64,000 nucleotides of DNA from Bimuria novae-zelandiae CBS 107.79. Taxonomy: Eukaryota; Ascomycota; Dothideomycetes; Pleosporales; Didymosphaeriaceae. The stretch is from assembly GCA_010015655.1 (NCBI GenBank), contig ML976690.1:243503-307502 (forward strand). Reading direction: 5' to 3'. The notes under the pieces are model-generated. The model was given only the letters and a program-made list of their open reading frames with translations. It was not told the origin of the DNA and ran no database searches. A program made the position numbers and the translations under genes. Shown here piece after piece: positions 23,992-36,105 of the stretch (the stretch's first letter is position 1; every line of letters begins with the position of its first letter).

Positions 23992-25204
23992 CCGTAGCGC
24001 ACGCCACTTCCCAATCGCTCCTCCCGTACATTACCGCATCCTCCTGAACCACACCGGCACCGTTCTCATACTTCAAAGACATCATACTTAGTTTCGCGAT
24101 CATAAAAGAATGCCCAACAGCAATACCTGTTTCGGTTTTACCTTCGAAGCCGTCAGCAAGCGCGCACATTCTCTAACCTAACAGTAGCTTGCTTTACTCA
24201 TTCCAACTTTAGAAGGTTACTTAACGAGCACAAAACGTCGCCGGCTTCCGGCATTTATTATTTACTCAGACTAAAATATCTACTGCATGTTGACCACACG
24301 TATGCCTCTTAAAAACGATCTCCCTACGTGCGTACAGCGTACACTAAACCCCATCTAGCCGCCAATCCACTCCCCCGGTACCGCCATAGCCCCCACCTCC
24401 ACACCACACCCCAAACTCCCCCGGCATACACCTGCGCAACCTGCCACACTTCTACAACTTGTCCATTCGTTTACATCTCCGAGTCTTGGTCCCCGACGCC
24501 CTCCCTTCCCCCGTGGTGACACTGGCTGCGAACACTTTGCCCAACGCGGCGCCTTCCGCTGCTTACTTACTACATATAGAAGTTACTTTACGAAAGAAGC
24601 ACTTCCATGCCAAAAGGGATATTTTAAACATTTTACAAGGCAATATATTCAGGGCCAGAAACAGCGCAATGACCGGGAACGCATGTCCCAAGCGTCACGG
24701 AAGGGCGAGGCTCCACCCTGTGCGATGCCGCCCTAGACACTTACCCAGCTTCTACCTCTTCGTCTGAGGAATAGCCCACGCGCCTAGACTAGTTACATTC
24801 TCGTACACAATATCTATACCCTGTTCGTCGCCGAATGCTCACCCCTCAACCCCTAGACCAGTCTTGACACCGTCACATGGGCGTGTCCGTCTTTCCGTAC
24901 ACCGATACACTCCTCGGCCGTACCTGTAACGACCCTTGACACCGCTCCAGGATGTGCACTCTCATCGTACAGACACAGCCTTGTGTAGCCCAGCCCGTAG
25001 AGGGGCTAATACATATGCCGGCTCCCATATATTGCATGTCTGACTTGGACCCAGTCGCGCTGGCTCGGCGCTCTGTATATACATGCATTGTCATCCTTCC
25101 TTAAAACAATTACACCTCCACCGCACCTCTTTCGCTTTTAAGAATATATCCTACAGCATTGGAACCTCACTGCTGTGTTTGAATAGTTACACAGGACAGG
25201 AGCG
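23992..25204. other. Intergenic, no gene recognised
   Basis: Flank of the transposon followed by CA- and CT-rich sequence (about 24,340-24,530) and the promoter of the rhodopsin-like gene. ORFs of fewer than about 100 codons only. Confidence 0.45.
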
Positions 25205-26327
25205 ATGGGTATCCTAGCCTTTCCTCCACTCGACTCACTACCACCGACATACGTCGCGGAAGATAACTCGCATGCGTTGCTGGCAACATGCATCGCGTTC
25301 CTCGCTATCGAAACAACCTTCATGAGTCTGCTGTACACATCGCGGTTCCTATCTAGCGAGCAAAAGGCGAACTGGAATATGGTTGCCCTAATGACAGGCG
25401 CCTACATCGTGTGTCTCGGGAAGATAACAATCGGGCTGCGTACGTCCCCCATCCCTCCCCATATGCCCAGAAGGGAAGTCTAACACGCAGACAGTCGCCA
25501 TCCACATCGGCGGCGCGGGCCACCATGCAGCCACCCTCTCGTACCCCACCATCACCACAGCGCTCCAATTGAATACCGCACTGCAGCTGGTCTGCCCGCT
25601 CACGACATCCTTGTCTAAGATGTCCATCCTCTGCTTGTTCTACACCATCTTCGGCCGTACCTCTGCGCGCTACCGTCTCGTTATCCGCGTTACATTCGTT
25701 CTGTGCCTGATCACCCTGCTCGTACAGGTAGTCATCCCCTTCGCAAACTGCAGGCCCTTCAGCGCCACCTGGACGCTCGGCGCAGAGTCCATGTGCGCCA
25801 TCAACGGGCTGTTTCTCTGGAAATACTTGTCCATTCCGAATGTCGTGACGACACTCGTTGTCGTCGCGATACCCATCCCTGCGCTGTGGAAGCTGCACGT
25901 CTCTACCGCTACCAAAGCGGGTCTCGGGGTCGTACTTTGCGTTTGCGTGTGCGGAGTTATCGCGGCGATTATGCGGTTTGAGAGTTTCCTGGCGGTCAAG
26001 AGTTTCCAGGATTTTACGTATGCGCAGGTGAAGCCGCTGTGCTGGACGATCGCGGAGTCGGGCATTTACATGGTGGCAGGGGTGTTGCCGACGCTGAGGC
26101 CGCTGATGAGGAAGCTGTTTGGCGGGACGGGGTTCGAGAAGATTTTGAGTGGGAGGTTTAGGTCGGGGAAGAGTGAGCAGAGTGAGCAGAGCTGGGGGAA
26201 TAGAGGCAACGCGATGGTTGGAAAAGGAGACGAAATTGCGCTTGTGAAGAAAGGAAAGGAGTTTTCGATGTTGAGTTCGGATGATACTGTTGTTGGGGAC
26301 GAAGTTGAAGAGAGGATTAAGGTGTAA
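25205..26327 (+). CDS. Fungal rhodopsin-domain integral membrane protein
   Basis: Seven-helix membrane protein of the large fungal rhodopsin-like (PTH11-related) class; ligand and role are not known. Exons 25205-25439 and 25495-26327 (intron 55 nt) give 355 residues. Helices are visible as long hydrophobic runs, starting with ALLATCIAFLAIETTFMSLL. The family hallmarks SKMSILCLFYTIFGR and FANCRPFSATW are present, followed by CAINGLFLWKYLSIPNVVTTL and the last helix before a hydrophilic, Ser/Lys-rich cytosolic tail of about 70 residues. The acceptor was chosen at 25494 (CAGACAG) because it keeps the frame and the helix; using the AG four bases earlier breaks the frame. No extracellular CFEM domain is present. 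Confidence 0.85.
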
Positions 26328-26475
26328 GTTCCAACTGTCGCATTAGTAGATGCCCTAGTAATGATACCGTAATATTTCTTGAAAATGGACCAATGACTTC
26401 GTGAATTGTATGCCCAGAGCGACTCAATCTACGATCCCGTTACGAAAGCACGCTCCAATATTGCAGCGCAAGCAA

Positions 26476-28178
26476 TCATCTGGCCCGTAATTTACTGACC
26501 AGCGTGCCCATAATCAGGAGGCATGCAAGCACGCCGCCCTGTACCGGTGAAAATATTGCTGACCGAACAATGATAAAAGTGCCCACGACAACGAATACCG
26601 CAGGCAGAATCGCAGTAGGCTTATACGGCCGGTCCAAATGCGGTTCCCGACGGCGAAGTATGAGTAATCCTACAACGGTACTAACGTAGAACACCCACAT
26701 GGCCATACCAACGAAGGTTAGCAAGGTCCTGAAGCTGCCTGTGAAGATGTAGATGAGGGTCAAGAGCAGTGCGAGCAGGTTCGCATAGCTTGACCATGTC
26801 AGTTCGGGCTTCTTATGCGATGCATGCATAAGACTTACATGGGGGCGTCAAAATGGGATAGCTTGTCCTGGTTTAAAGATGCCATATCAGTGTCAGAATC
26901 TTCCGATTGAATGAGCGCCTGCGTCTGGTGCCACGGAAGTCCTCGCTGTCCCAGCACAGTTGGAAGGTACTCGCGCTCTGAAGCCGCTATGGTCAACCTC
27001 CCGATAGTGAAGACGTTGCTAGTGATAGACCCGGCACATGAGACTGCAACCAGGGCGGAAACGAGGATGCCAGCCCAACGGCCAAATGCAGAGCTCATGG
27101 CTACGACAGCAACAGCGTCGCTGGAGCTTACCGTTGCCCATGGAAGCAAGATATAGTAAGCAATGTTCACGAGTTCGTAAGAGCTCAGCACAACGATCAT
27201 GGCGGCTTTGATCGCCTTGGGTAGTGCCTGTCCTGGGTTCCGGATCTCGCTCGCAACAATATTTGCCTTGAGGCCTAATTAGTCCAGTAGCTTCAGGAGG
27301 ATGAACAGTCATCATGATGCTCTTCGCCCACCGGGACTTACATTGTCCCATCCGTCATACGCCCACAGTCCTCCGTAAATGGCAGCGGAATAGTGCCCAT
27401 ACCGCTCCCATGTGCTCATGGATGTCCAATCAATGAGGTGGCCTTCCGAAACCGTCGGCCGAGTCGCGAACCAGTCCTTGCTATACCAGTCCTTGCCGCC
27501 GGACAGCGAAGAGTCGGGATTGACAAGATGAGCGAAGACGGCTACGAATCCCCCGACTACGATGAGCACAACGGTGATCAGCTTGATCCCGGTGAATGAC
27601 TCACTCAATCGAAGAGTGATTTTGGTATTAATCGAGTTCACCAGGACCATGGCTAGAAAGGTGAGTGCAGCTATTAGCTTGAGCAGCCATGCTGCCAAGG
27701 GAGCAGATGTGATGGAGCCGATGGATTCAGCGATGACGATGCTTTGGATGGCCATCGCAGAGGGTTTTGCTGCCATGATGTAGATCCACGCCATGAGGAA
27801 CGCCATAGTGTCGCCGTAGACATAAGCTAGGTACGCTTGCATGCCTCCATTGAGAGGTATTGCGGCACCCAACTCAGCGAATGAGGCAGCTCCAGCCCAT
27901 GACAGCAATCCTCCAAGAACCCATACCAGTAGTGCGGCACCCGGGGAAGGCACATTCGAGTCAACCTGGGCCGGCGATGCGAAGATGCCAGAGCCGATCT
28001 GGAGTGTCACAAGTACTGCAAAAGCATGTCGCGTGGTCAGCTGTTTAGCAGCGCTCCTCTCGCTGGCATGTGAGCCGGTCGACACCCTGCGGCCCAGCAG
28101 GGGCTCTGTGTCCAAGTCCGATGCCTTCCCATGATCACGCTCTTCGTTCCCATCTCTTTCTTGCGCCTGGCTACTCAT
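26476..28178 (-). CDS. APC-family amino-acid permease (LAT-like)
   Basis: Plasma-membrane amino-acid transporter of the APC superfamily, closest in look to the L-type/Mup-type group; the substrate cannot be read from sequence. Exons 28178-27342, 27266-26839 and 26788-26476 (introns 75 and 50 nt) give 525 residues. A hydrophilic 45-residue N-terminus precedes about 12 membrane helices. The first helix carries the substrate-binding GSGIFASPAQV motif, followed by ALLVWVLGGLLSWAGAASFAELG. The join YDGWDN/ANIVASEIRNPG recreates a conserved motif at intron 1, where a CTCAAG acceptor keeps the frame. The gene is divergent from the PP2A A-subunit gene. Confidence 0.9.
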
Positions 28179-28695
28179 TGCTATGAGAAATACCCACGGG
28201 CTTCACCTACCCAGCTAGCTGTGTAGCTGTCCGGTGTCTGGCGTGTGAGAGTGGGTAAACAAGGCTGTCTGGCGAAAACTGAAATTGGAAGCCGCCAATG
28301 CCCCGCCACAGCCTGATGCCAAGGAATTAGCCCACTCCCCAGGAGCTCCCATCACGAAACAACGACAAGAAACGCAAACCAGCAAGTCCATCCTCAGAAC
28401 AAAAGAATACGGTTGACGCGTGACGCTTCCCTCCACGCGCCCCGGCCCCCAAAATCTACTAGACACCTCCCCTTCGTGGCCCGCGCACCTGCTCCCCGCC
28501 CAATACACCAGGTACGTCAACGCCGTGGCACACCCAAGCTCCCCCAGCGCAGCTTTCCACAGGACTCACTTCCACAGAAATAATAACACACCTGTCCACC
28601 TCTCTGTATTGATACTCGATCGCCCACGTTGAGCCGCCGAGGACATTCGCTGCCCTTGCAAAACAAACCTTAGTCCTCTACCGCAGCCGTGCAAC
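28179..28695. promoter_or_regulatory. Divergent promoter region, permease/PP2A-A
   Basis: 517 bp between two divergent start codons. CA/CT-rich on the + strand from about 28,420, as in the leader of the PP2A gene. No specific operator recognised. Confidence 0.45.
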
Positions 28696-30832
28696 ATGGA
28701 GGCCAACCAAAACGACGAGCTCTACCCGATCGCCGTCCTCATCGACGAGCTGAAGCACGACGATGTGCTACTACGATTGAACGCCATCCATCGCCTCAAC
28801 ACGATAGCTCTGGCATTAGGCGCTGAGCGGACGCGCGACGAGCTGATACCCTTCCTCGACGGTAGGCTGCAGCAGAGCTTGTTTGATCCGGACTAAGCTA
28901 ATGAACAGTGCAGAGTCTGTAGAAGATGAAGACGAGGTGCTCACAGCTTTGAGTGAGGAATTGGGCAAGTTCGTCGAGTACGTCGGCGGCCCAGAGTTCG
29001 GACACGTGCTGCTCTCCCCGTTGGAGAACCTTGCTGCGATAGAAGAGCCGCTTGTGCGGGAGAAGGTATGCGCGCATCATACACCACCGCATGCGATTTT
29101 GACTTACCCTACCAGGCCGTGGAATCCTTGAACAAAATCTGCGAAGAGCTCTCACAGCAACAGATTGAGGAGTACTTCATCCCGCTTGTTCTGCGTCTCT
29201 CAAAGGCCGATTGGTTTACCTCCAAAATCTCCGCGACCGGTCTTTACTGCGCACCCTACACACGTGCTCCGCCGCCATCGCAGGAGCAGCTCCGACAGCA
29301 CTACGGCCAGCTCGTACACGATGATACCCCGATGGTACGACGACAGGCCGCGAACAACCTTGCCAAGTTCATCAAGTGCATGCCGCCCGCGATTGTAATC
29401 GACGAGATGATTTCGCTCTTCCAGCATCTCGCCTCAGACGATCAAGACAGTGTCAGGCTTCTGACCGTCGATATTTTGATTGCAATCGCAGAAGCAGTGC
29501 CGAAGGAACAACAATCGAGCCACGGCGTGCTTTTGACATCGCTGCGCAGTTTGTTCGAAGACAAGAGCTGGAGAGTGCGCTACATGGTCGCAGACCGGTT
29601 CGAGAAGGTGGGTTCAATGATGAGTAAAACAAGTCCTAGGCTAACAGTGCCTAGATTGCGAAAGCCGTAGACGAGGAGGTGGTCAACCGCGACTTGGTAC
29701 CTGCGTTCGTGAAGCTCATCAAAGACACAGAAGCGGAGGTCCGGAGTGCCATTGCGGGGCAGATTCCGGGTAATGATGCTTTGACAGCATTGTCGACAAC
29801 TCGCTAATGGTGTCATAGGCTTCTGCGCGCTCCTGGAGCGTGAGACCCTCCTCCACGATGTGATGCCAAGCATCGAAGAGCTTGTCTCGGACCAGTCTCA
29901 GCATGTTCGCGCCGCACTTGGTACCCAGATCAGCGGGCTGGCCCCTATTCTCGGCAAGGATGAGTAAGTCACTATGGACAATTGACAGATCACGTGCCTT
30001 GCTGACGCGCTGCAGGACCATCTCACATCTCTTACCTATGTTCCTTCAAATGCTCAAAGACGAATTCCCAGACGTCCGGCTTAACATAATTTCCAAGCTT
30101 GAACTGGTGAATAACGTCATCGGCATTGAGCTCCTCTCGCAATCTCTGCTCCCTGCCATTGTTCAGCTTGCAGAAGACAAGCAATGGCGGGTGCGGTTGG
30201 CCATTATCGAATACGTTCCCCTCCTTGCCTCGCAGCTTGGCGTAAAGTTCTTTGATGAGAAGCTAAGCAGCTTGTGTATGAGTTGGCTGGGCGACACCGT
30301 CTTTTCCATCCGCGAGGCGTCTACCCAAAATCTCAAGAAGCTCACAGAGGTTTTCGGTGTGGAGTGGGCCAACGAGGCCATTGTGCCGAAGGTCATGGCA
30401 ATGGGACAGCATCCTAATTACCTATACCGGATGACCACTTGCTTCGCTGTTTCGGTACGTTGAACGAGTTTCGTATGCTTGCACAGCTAACCCATTTAGA
30501 CGCTTGCACCCGCTCTCAGTCTTGACGTGATCGAGACCTCGATCCTTCCCATGATGGACAAGCTCGTCAACGACGACATCCCCAATATCCGCTTCAACGT
30601 GGCCAAGTCATATGCCGTTCTCATCGACACTCTCAAGCAACTTCCGGAGCAAGGCACCGTCCTCGCACTGCAGAAAGCAGGGACGCCCGGACAGGGATGC
30701 GTAAAGGGACAGGAGCTCATCACAAAGAGCATCCTACCGAATCTAGAAAAGTTGCAGCAAGATGACGACGTCGACGTGCGGTACTTTGCGACGACAGCAG
30801 CGCAAAGTTATACAGATGCGATGCAGACTTAG
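28696..30832 (+). CDS. tpd3: Protein phosphatase 2A scaffold (A) subunit
   Basis: PR65/Tpd3 scaffold that holds the catalytic and B subunits of PP2A. Seven exons: 28696-28861, 28914-29065, 29116-29607, 29655-29769, 29819-29963, 30016-30454 and 30500-30832, with introns of 45-52 nt, giving 613 residues, the usual size. The whole protein is HEAT repeats, readable as recurring helix pairs such as [72 protein letters not shown] and [18 protein letters not shown]. All splice joins restore conserved motifs. The C-terminus ends DAMQT at a TAG at 30830-30832; the bases after it keep reading in frame to a TGA at 30890-30892, so the natural end may once have been slightly longer. Confidence 0.95.
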
Positions 30833-31340
30833 GAACTTGCATCAGAGTGGAAGGATATGGTGACGGTGCTGTTCAAGAAGGAGGTGAAGTGAGGTCGGAC
30901 GAGGTCACGAAAGCATTGGAATACAGTAATGACATGCACTTGATAGATGGGGGAGGAGCATGTGGGAAGGAGGTAGCTTAGGCTTTCATGGGTTGGGTCA
31001 AGCAAGCATTACAAGGCTTCTCCGCATGGCGAGAGGGGGTGTACGAGGTTGGCGGGTGGGCAGCAGGAGGGCATGCAAAACTAAAGACTACCACTGTTAG
31101 ATCTCGAATGAGTTATGTTTGAAATGCATTGTTTTGGCACTAGTTTTGAAGTTGCCGTGTTCGACCGAGGTAAGACATGGACTAGCCGATTAGACTCCGA
31201 CCTCCTACACCTACAAGGTGCAGCATCACAGCCTCACTTCGCGACTACACATACATCAATTAGGGTCTTTCATTGTTGACAGCCGAATTATATATCGCTA
31301 CAGAGAGATGTTCACAACTTCATAGCTTCGACTCAGATAG
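30833..31340. other. Convergent 3' intergenic region
   Basis: 3' flanks of the PP2A A-subunit gene and of glutaredoxin. No ORF or repeat of note. Confidence 0.5.
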
Positions 31341-31749
31341 TCAGACGGCGCCAGCCGACTTGAGCAAATTGGGTAGCTGCCCCTTCTTGCCCTGCAGCTC
31401 AGAGTTTCCGCCAATGTGCTGCTGTCCGATGAAGATGTTGGGGACGGTGCGCTGGCCCGTGATGTCCTCGAGGGTGGATTGGATGGCGCTGCCGTCGTCT
31501 GTTACACATTGTCAGCTTCTGCCGTCTTACCCTTCCCACAGTAACCCTTGCTTGTCCAAAGCGTAGGATCTCTCGCTCCGCTCGAGGGTAAAACGTACCG
31601 ACTTGGTCCAACTCAATAGCGTAAAACTTCGCGCCGCTCTCCGACAAAAGCTGCTTTGCAGCGCGGCAGTAGGGGCAGTATGACTTTGAGAAGACGGCGA
31701 CGGGGTTCTCGTCGATGATGGATTGGACTTTTGTCTTGGTGGCTGACAT
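31341..31749 (-). CDS. grx1: Dithiol glutaredoxin (CPYC)
   Basis: Glutathione-dependent thiol-disulfide oxidoreductase. Exons 31749-31599 and 31498-31341 (intron 100 nt) give 102 residues. The active site is CPYC at residues 25-28 within [15 protein letters not shown]; the TVPNIFIG cis-Pro loop and HIGGNSEL glutathione-binding end are present. The start at 31749 gives the classic cytosolic protein. The same frame stays open upstream for over 100 codons to 32070, and the part just before this Met (SFLRHFFTRAPSPAS) looks like a mitochondrial presequence, so a longer, organelle-targeted form is possible. Confidence 0.93.
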
Positions 31750-32574
31750 ACTGGCGGGCGAGGGGGCGCGCGTGAAGAAGTGGCGGAGGAAGGAAATGGT
31801 TGCGGTGGGGGAGCTGGGCTCGAGATAGTCTATTCGAGAGGGTGTTAGAAATGTGGAAGGTTGTTCGTGTTGCTGAGAAGGGCGACTGAGAGGCAGGATA
31901 TATATTGAAGGTATAGGGAGAATGTACCTATTTGTGGCTGGTGGGTTTGGGGAGAGATTTGGAATCGTGAGGTTCGAGAAGGTGTGGATGTGCAAGTGGA
32001 TGGTGATTAGTAAATGTAGCAACACGCCCCCGCAGTGGGAAAGAAGAGGCAAGAGGCGTGAATGATGCAATCGCGATGGCGCTATTAGACCACTTTTGCC
32101 AGACCCACGATCCGGATCAGCTAATCACCGAGGCTCATCCCAAATGGTGCAGAAACTGTGTATTCGCGTGTCGTATGACGAATGCGCGCGCTGGTGCTGC
32201 TGCGAGCCTCAGGGTCTAACGCGCACATGGGCGAGGACATGATGACGGCGTGCAACGAGGTGGACGCACGTGGGCGTGAGACAGCTGGAGGGAAGATTCT
32301 GAGGGTCATAGATTTAGATAGAGTCCAGAGCGGAGGGCGAGGGATGGTCGAGACGGAAACCCGCAGCTTCCGCGTGCCGAATGTCGACTGCCTGTCATCA
32401 ACACGCCGCGCCTCTCAGATCCCACACGTACCTCGACGTCTCACTCACCCACAATCCCCGACGCCTCTCCGCCGCCCGATACACGCTCCTGATTGCCCCC
32501 CTCACGACGCATTCCACACCCCAACAGTAAACCTGTGACAGCTACATGCGCGCTACAGCGCGCCATCCCCAACG
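31750..32574. promoter_or_regulatory. Divergent upstream region, glutaredoxin/LMBR1
   Basis: About 825 bp between divergent starts. The part nearest glutaredoxin is open in frame with it (see the possible N-terminal extension). The part nearest the LMBR1 gene, from about 32,400, is C-rich on the + strand, as in a fungal 5' leader. Confidence 0.45.
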
Positions 32575-34626
32575 ATGACGGGAAGCTCTCCGGCGGGCTC
32601 GACCGCCTTCTTCGCCCTCGCACTGCTTACCATCTGCGCTGCTGTGCTCCTGCTCCTGCGGTACTACCTCCCCCTACGCACGACACCCGCATACATCACC
32701 GTACCCGTCTTCCTCACCATTGCGCTCCCCGCGTCCATCGTCCTCCTCGTTCCCATCGACCTCGCGAGCAGCGCCGGCACGAAGGGCATATGGCTCAGCG
32801 ACACCGTCGTGTACAAGTCGTGGCGCGTCACGTACTGGCTCACGTTCGTACTCTCGTGGGCGATTCTCCCGCTGTTGGGCGAGTACACGGATAGCGGGTA
32901 CCGGGAGCCGAATGCACGCTTCTTGTATAGCGTGAAGAGCAATGGGCGGTATTGGGCTGTTATGCTAGCGACGGGGACCATGGGGCTGGTATACTTCATA
33001 TGGTATAATGGGTTTAATCTGGCGAATTTGAAGGGCATGGTTATGGCGCTGGCGTATGCGTGGTCGCTTGCGCTGGCGATATATCTGATGGGCCACGGAC
33101 TGGTTGCGTTTCCGAGGAGTTTGTACCGGTACGCGAGTATCAGTGGAAGATTAAAGAGGTTGCAGGCTCAGGCGCCGAAGGTGCATGAGAGGCTGGAGGA
33201 GAGCATCGAGAAGTTGGAGCAGTATGAGTGGCAAGTGGTGCAGCTTAAGCAGAGGAAGAATGGCACGGCGCGGGAGTTCCAGGAGTGGATTGATGAGTTG
33301 GCCGAGAAGAGCAGCTTGCCGGAGAGTAGGGCGAGTGTCGTGGGACGGACGAGCACCACGACAGTGCCGCCTGTGGTTACGGAGCGGTACCTCGCAGATT
33401 TAACGAGGAAGTTGAAGAGGGGGCGGCATGCGAAGGTGCGGTTTGAAAGCGAGTGGGATAGGCTACTTTACAAGGCCGTCAAGACGCAGGCGATACTCGA
33501 TTCCAAAGTGAGCCAGAGGCTGGAGTTTAAGAACTCGCAATTCCGGACCCAGACCGGGTTCTTCGATCGATTTACCTTGCTCACGCCGTACACCCGTTAT
33601 CTTCTCCACGTACACGTTATCCCGACACTATTCTACATCGCCTGGGCGGTCGCTTCTCTCGCTTCACTGGCGGTTGTCTGGTCCGAATGCATCCGCTCCT
33701 TAGTCCGCGACTCCAAGCTCTCCGTCATCGGCCTCACCGTAGTCCACCACCCACCCTCCTCGCGCGGCCAAATAGGATTCGGCGGCCAATTCATCGCCGC
33801 AACATGGCTATGCTACATGCTCACCTGCTCCTTCTTCTCCCTGACCGAAGTCAAGATCTGGGGCAACCGCGCGCTCGTACGTAGAAACACGTACCAGGAA
33901 TCCGCAACCTGGTACGCCCTCCAACTAGCGAAGCTCACCGTCCCGCTCTCCTACAACTTCGTCACCTTCATGCCGTACACCATCGTGCACGAAACAAGCT
34001 TCTTCAAGCTGTTGGGCAAGTACGTCGAGAGCACCCCGGTGGGCGAGAAGTTCAGTGACTACTTCCCCATCTTCATCCTCGTGCCTGTCCTCGCCACCGC
34101 CTTCGGGCTCTACAAAAAAGTCAAGAATATCAGCGGCTTCGGCGACTTGCTGGAAGACGAGGAGGATGAAACGTCCGAGGCCGAGGGCACGGGTTCCTGG
34201 CGCGAGGGCCGCGCGCTGATCGAGCGCGAACTCCAGGCTTCCTCGAATAACGGCAGTCTCGGCCTCGCGCAGCGAAACACGTCCCCGTCGTCGTCGTCCC
34301 TCCCGCAGGAGAGATACTCGGATAATCTGCCGCTCGCTGCGAACGCGGAGGCCAGTTCGCGCCGCGCGCCGGTTGGGCGGCGGACACCGCTGGGAGATGA
34401 GGATGAAGGCGATACGGGGAATTTCTTTGAGAATTTTAGCACGAGGGTGAAGAATACGTTTGAGACGAGGGATTGGTCGTTTGAGCGGCCGAGGTGGTTG
34501 GGTGGCGAGGATGAGGTGGAGCGAGGAAGGAGGAGTAGAACTCCACTGGTACGGGGGGACGAGAGGGGAGGAGGGTTTTTGGGGCTGTTTGGAGGGAGGG
34601 CCGGGGAGGGGAGGGTGAGGTTGTAA
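32575..34626 (+). CDS. LMBR1-domain membrane protein (LMBD2-like)
   Basis: Intronless gene for a 683-residue multi-pass membrane protein of the LMBR1 family. Members act in membrane-receptor trafficking or signalling in animals; the fungal role is not established. The N-terminal half has about five helices (FFALALLTICAAVLLLLRYY, ITVPVFLTIALPASIVLLVP and others), then a charged coiled-coil-like segment at about residues 195-320 (RLKRLQAQAPKVHERLEESI). Further helices follow (LLHVHVIPTLFYIAWAVASL, FIAATWLCYMLTCSFFSL). The last 160 residues are hydrophilic, acidic and Ser-rich, ending with a Gly/Arg-rich tail. Start ATG at 32575; the array of tandem repeats begins about 350 bp after the stop. 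Confidence 0.88.
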   Translation: MTGSSPAGSTAFFALALLTICAAVLLLLRYYLPLRTTPAYITVPVFLTIALPASIVLLVPIDLASSAGTKGIWLSDTVVYKSWRVTYWLTFVLSWAILPLLGEYTDSGYREPNARFLYSVKSNGRYWAVMLATGTMGLVYFIWYNGFNLANLKGMVMALAYAWSLALAIYLMGHGLVAFPRSLYRYASISGRLKRLQAQAPKVHERLEESIEKLEQYEWQVVQLKQRKNGTAREFQEWIDELAEKSSLPESRASVVGRTSTTTVPPVVTERYLADLTRKLKRGRHAKVRFESEWDRLLYKAVKTQAILDSKVSQRLEFKNSQFRTQTGFFDRFTLLTPYTRYLLHVHVIPTLFYIAWAVASLASLAVVWSECIRSLVRDSKLSVIGLTVVHHPPSSRGQIGFGGQFIAATWLCYMLTCSFFSLTEVKIWGNRALVRRNTYQESATWYALQLAKLTVPLSYNFVTFMPYTIVHETSFFKLLGKYVESTPVGEKFSDYFPIFILVPVLATAFGLYKKVKNISGFGDLLEDEEDETSEAEGTGSWREGRALIERELQASSNNGSLGLAQRNTSPSSSSLPQERYSDNLPLAANAEASSRRAPVGRRTPLGDEDEGDTGNFFENFSTRVKNTFETRDWSFERPRWLGGEDEVERGRRSRTPLVRGDERGGGFLGLFGGRAGEGRVRL

Positions 34627-34971
34627 GATAGCTTGAACATGAGTGCATTGTTTGGCGTTTTGTAGATAGGTTGGGCTTTTGTGGGTGAGGGGGGTTATTG
34701 TAATGATTTGTGAGGGGGAGGGGGGGATGTGTTCTACGATGGTGCGTAATGAGGAAGATGAGTGACGAGGTGAACGGCACTGAGGTATATCACGCTGCAC
34801 TATCAAGGGAGCATCTTGATGTATAGTACATTTCCGCTGTGGCTCTTGACTAACGATGCTGATGCGCATCATCACCACTCCCCTTCCACTGCTCGGCTTC
34901 CACTTTCCATGTCCGCCATGCTTATCCTCGGAAACACACTGTAACGCACAGCATGTCTTGCGCTGCTGGTA
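34627..34971. other. 3' flank of LMBR1 gene
   Basis: Contains G-rich runs near 34,680-34,730. No gene seen. The tandem array starts at its right end. Confidence 0.45.
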
Positions 34972-36105
34972 GATTTGAGACGCGCTGCTCCACAGCACAC
35001 CACATCAATCCTCCTGCCAAAACTTTCTCGTGTCGCGAGGAGCTCCCACAAAGCACCGCGCTCATGCTGTCGTGTTGAGTGCGTTTTAGAGAAACACCGC
35101 TGCGTTGCACATTGACATTTTGTACATGGCCTTTGAGCCGCGCCGCTCCCACATATCACCTAATTTGCTGGCTTTCAAGAGCACTCGGTGCGCCCACCAT
35201 GCGTATTTCGGTCGTGCCTTTGGAGCACGGCGGCGGAGCGCATGGCGATGTGCAAAGTGGTTTTTTAGAGAAACACCACAACACTCCATATTGGTCTTTT
35301 CATATGAATTATGCCGTCCATTTTGGGGAGTTTTTGAGCAGCTGGTGCACACATGAACAAGGTACCAATATTTTAGACAGCAGTGTGCTCAAGCGCATAA
35401 AGCAGTGGAAGCGGCTTTTTGGGGGAAACCCCACGGCACTGCACGTGCAGTCACTTCATCTGGGTTTTAAACCCTGGAGCTTCCACATAGCAATAGTTGT
35501 GGTGAGGTTTAAGAGCACCCAGCGTACATTCCGTAAAGGGTAGCCGATTTTAAGCAACAACGCCCAGGGACAACCCCATAACGATGTTGAGAGTAGTGCT
35601 TTTGGACACACCCGAGCACACATCGTACGCATTCCTACACATCTTTGGAGCCGCGCTGCTTCCACATGTACTCCATCTTGAATCGGTTTTGGAGCAGCTG
35701 GCGCACATACGTCGACATAGCGGCGTTTTAAGCAGAGACGCGCAGGGGTAAGCCCATAATAGTGAGAGCAAGTATTTTTTTTTTTTTTAGACACGACCGA
35801 GCGCACACATATGTTTTGGGCGGAATAACTTTTAGAAAGGTGCGGTGCGCGAACATGCTCGAACACTTTCGTGAGTTTTGGAGAAGCTGGTGCACATCGG
35901 GACGGTTGGTTGCCGATAGCGGTTTTTGGATAGCGGAGTGCTCGCGCACTTGGCGTGATACCGGTGGATTTTTGTAGCACGGCAGGACCGTCTCATTCTG
36001 GGCTGGTCGAGGTATTTTGGAAAGCGAAGTAACTGGCGCACATGTTCAGCTTGGCGGTACCATTTAGACACGCCGCGGTCTCGTCATATGTCTACTCTTG
36101 GGATA

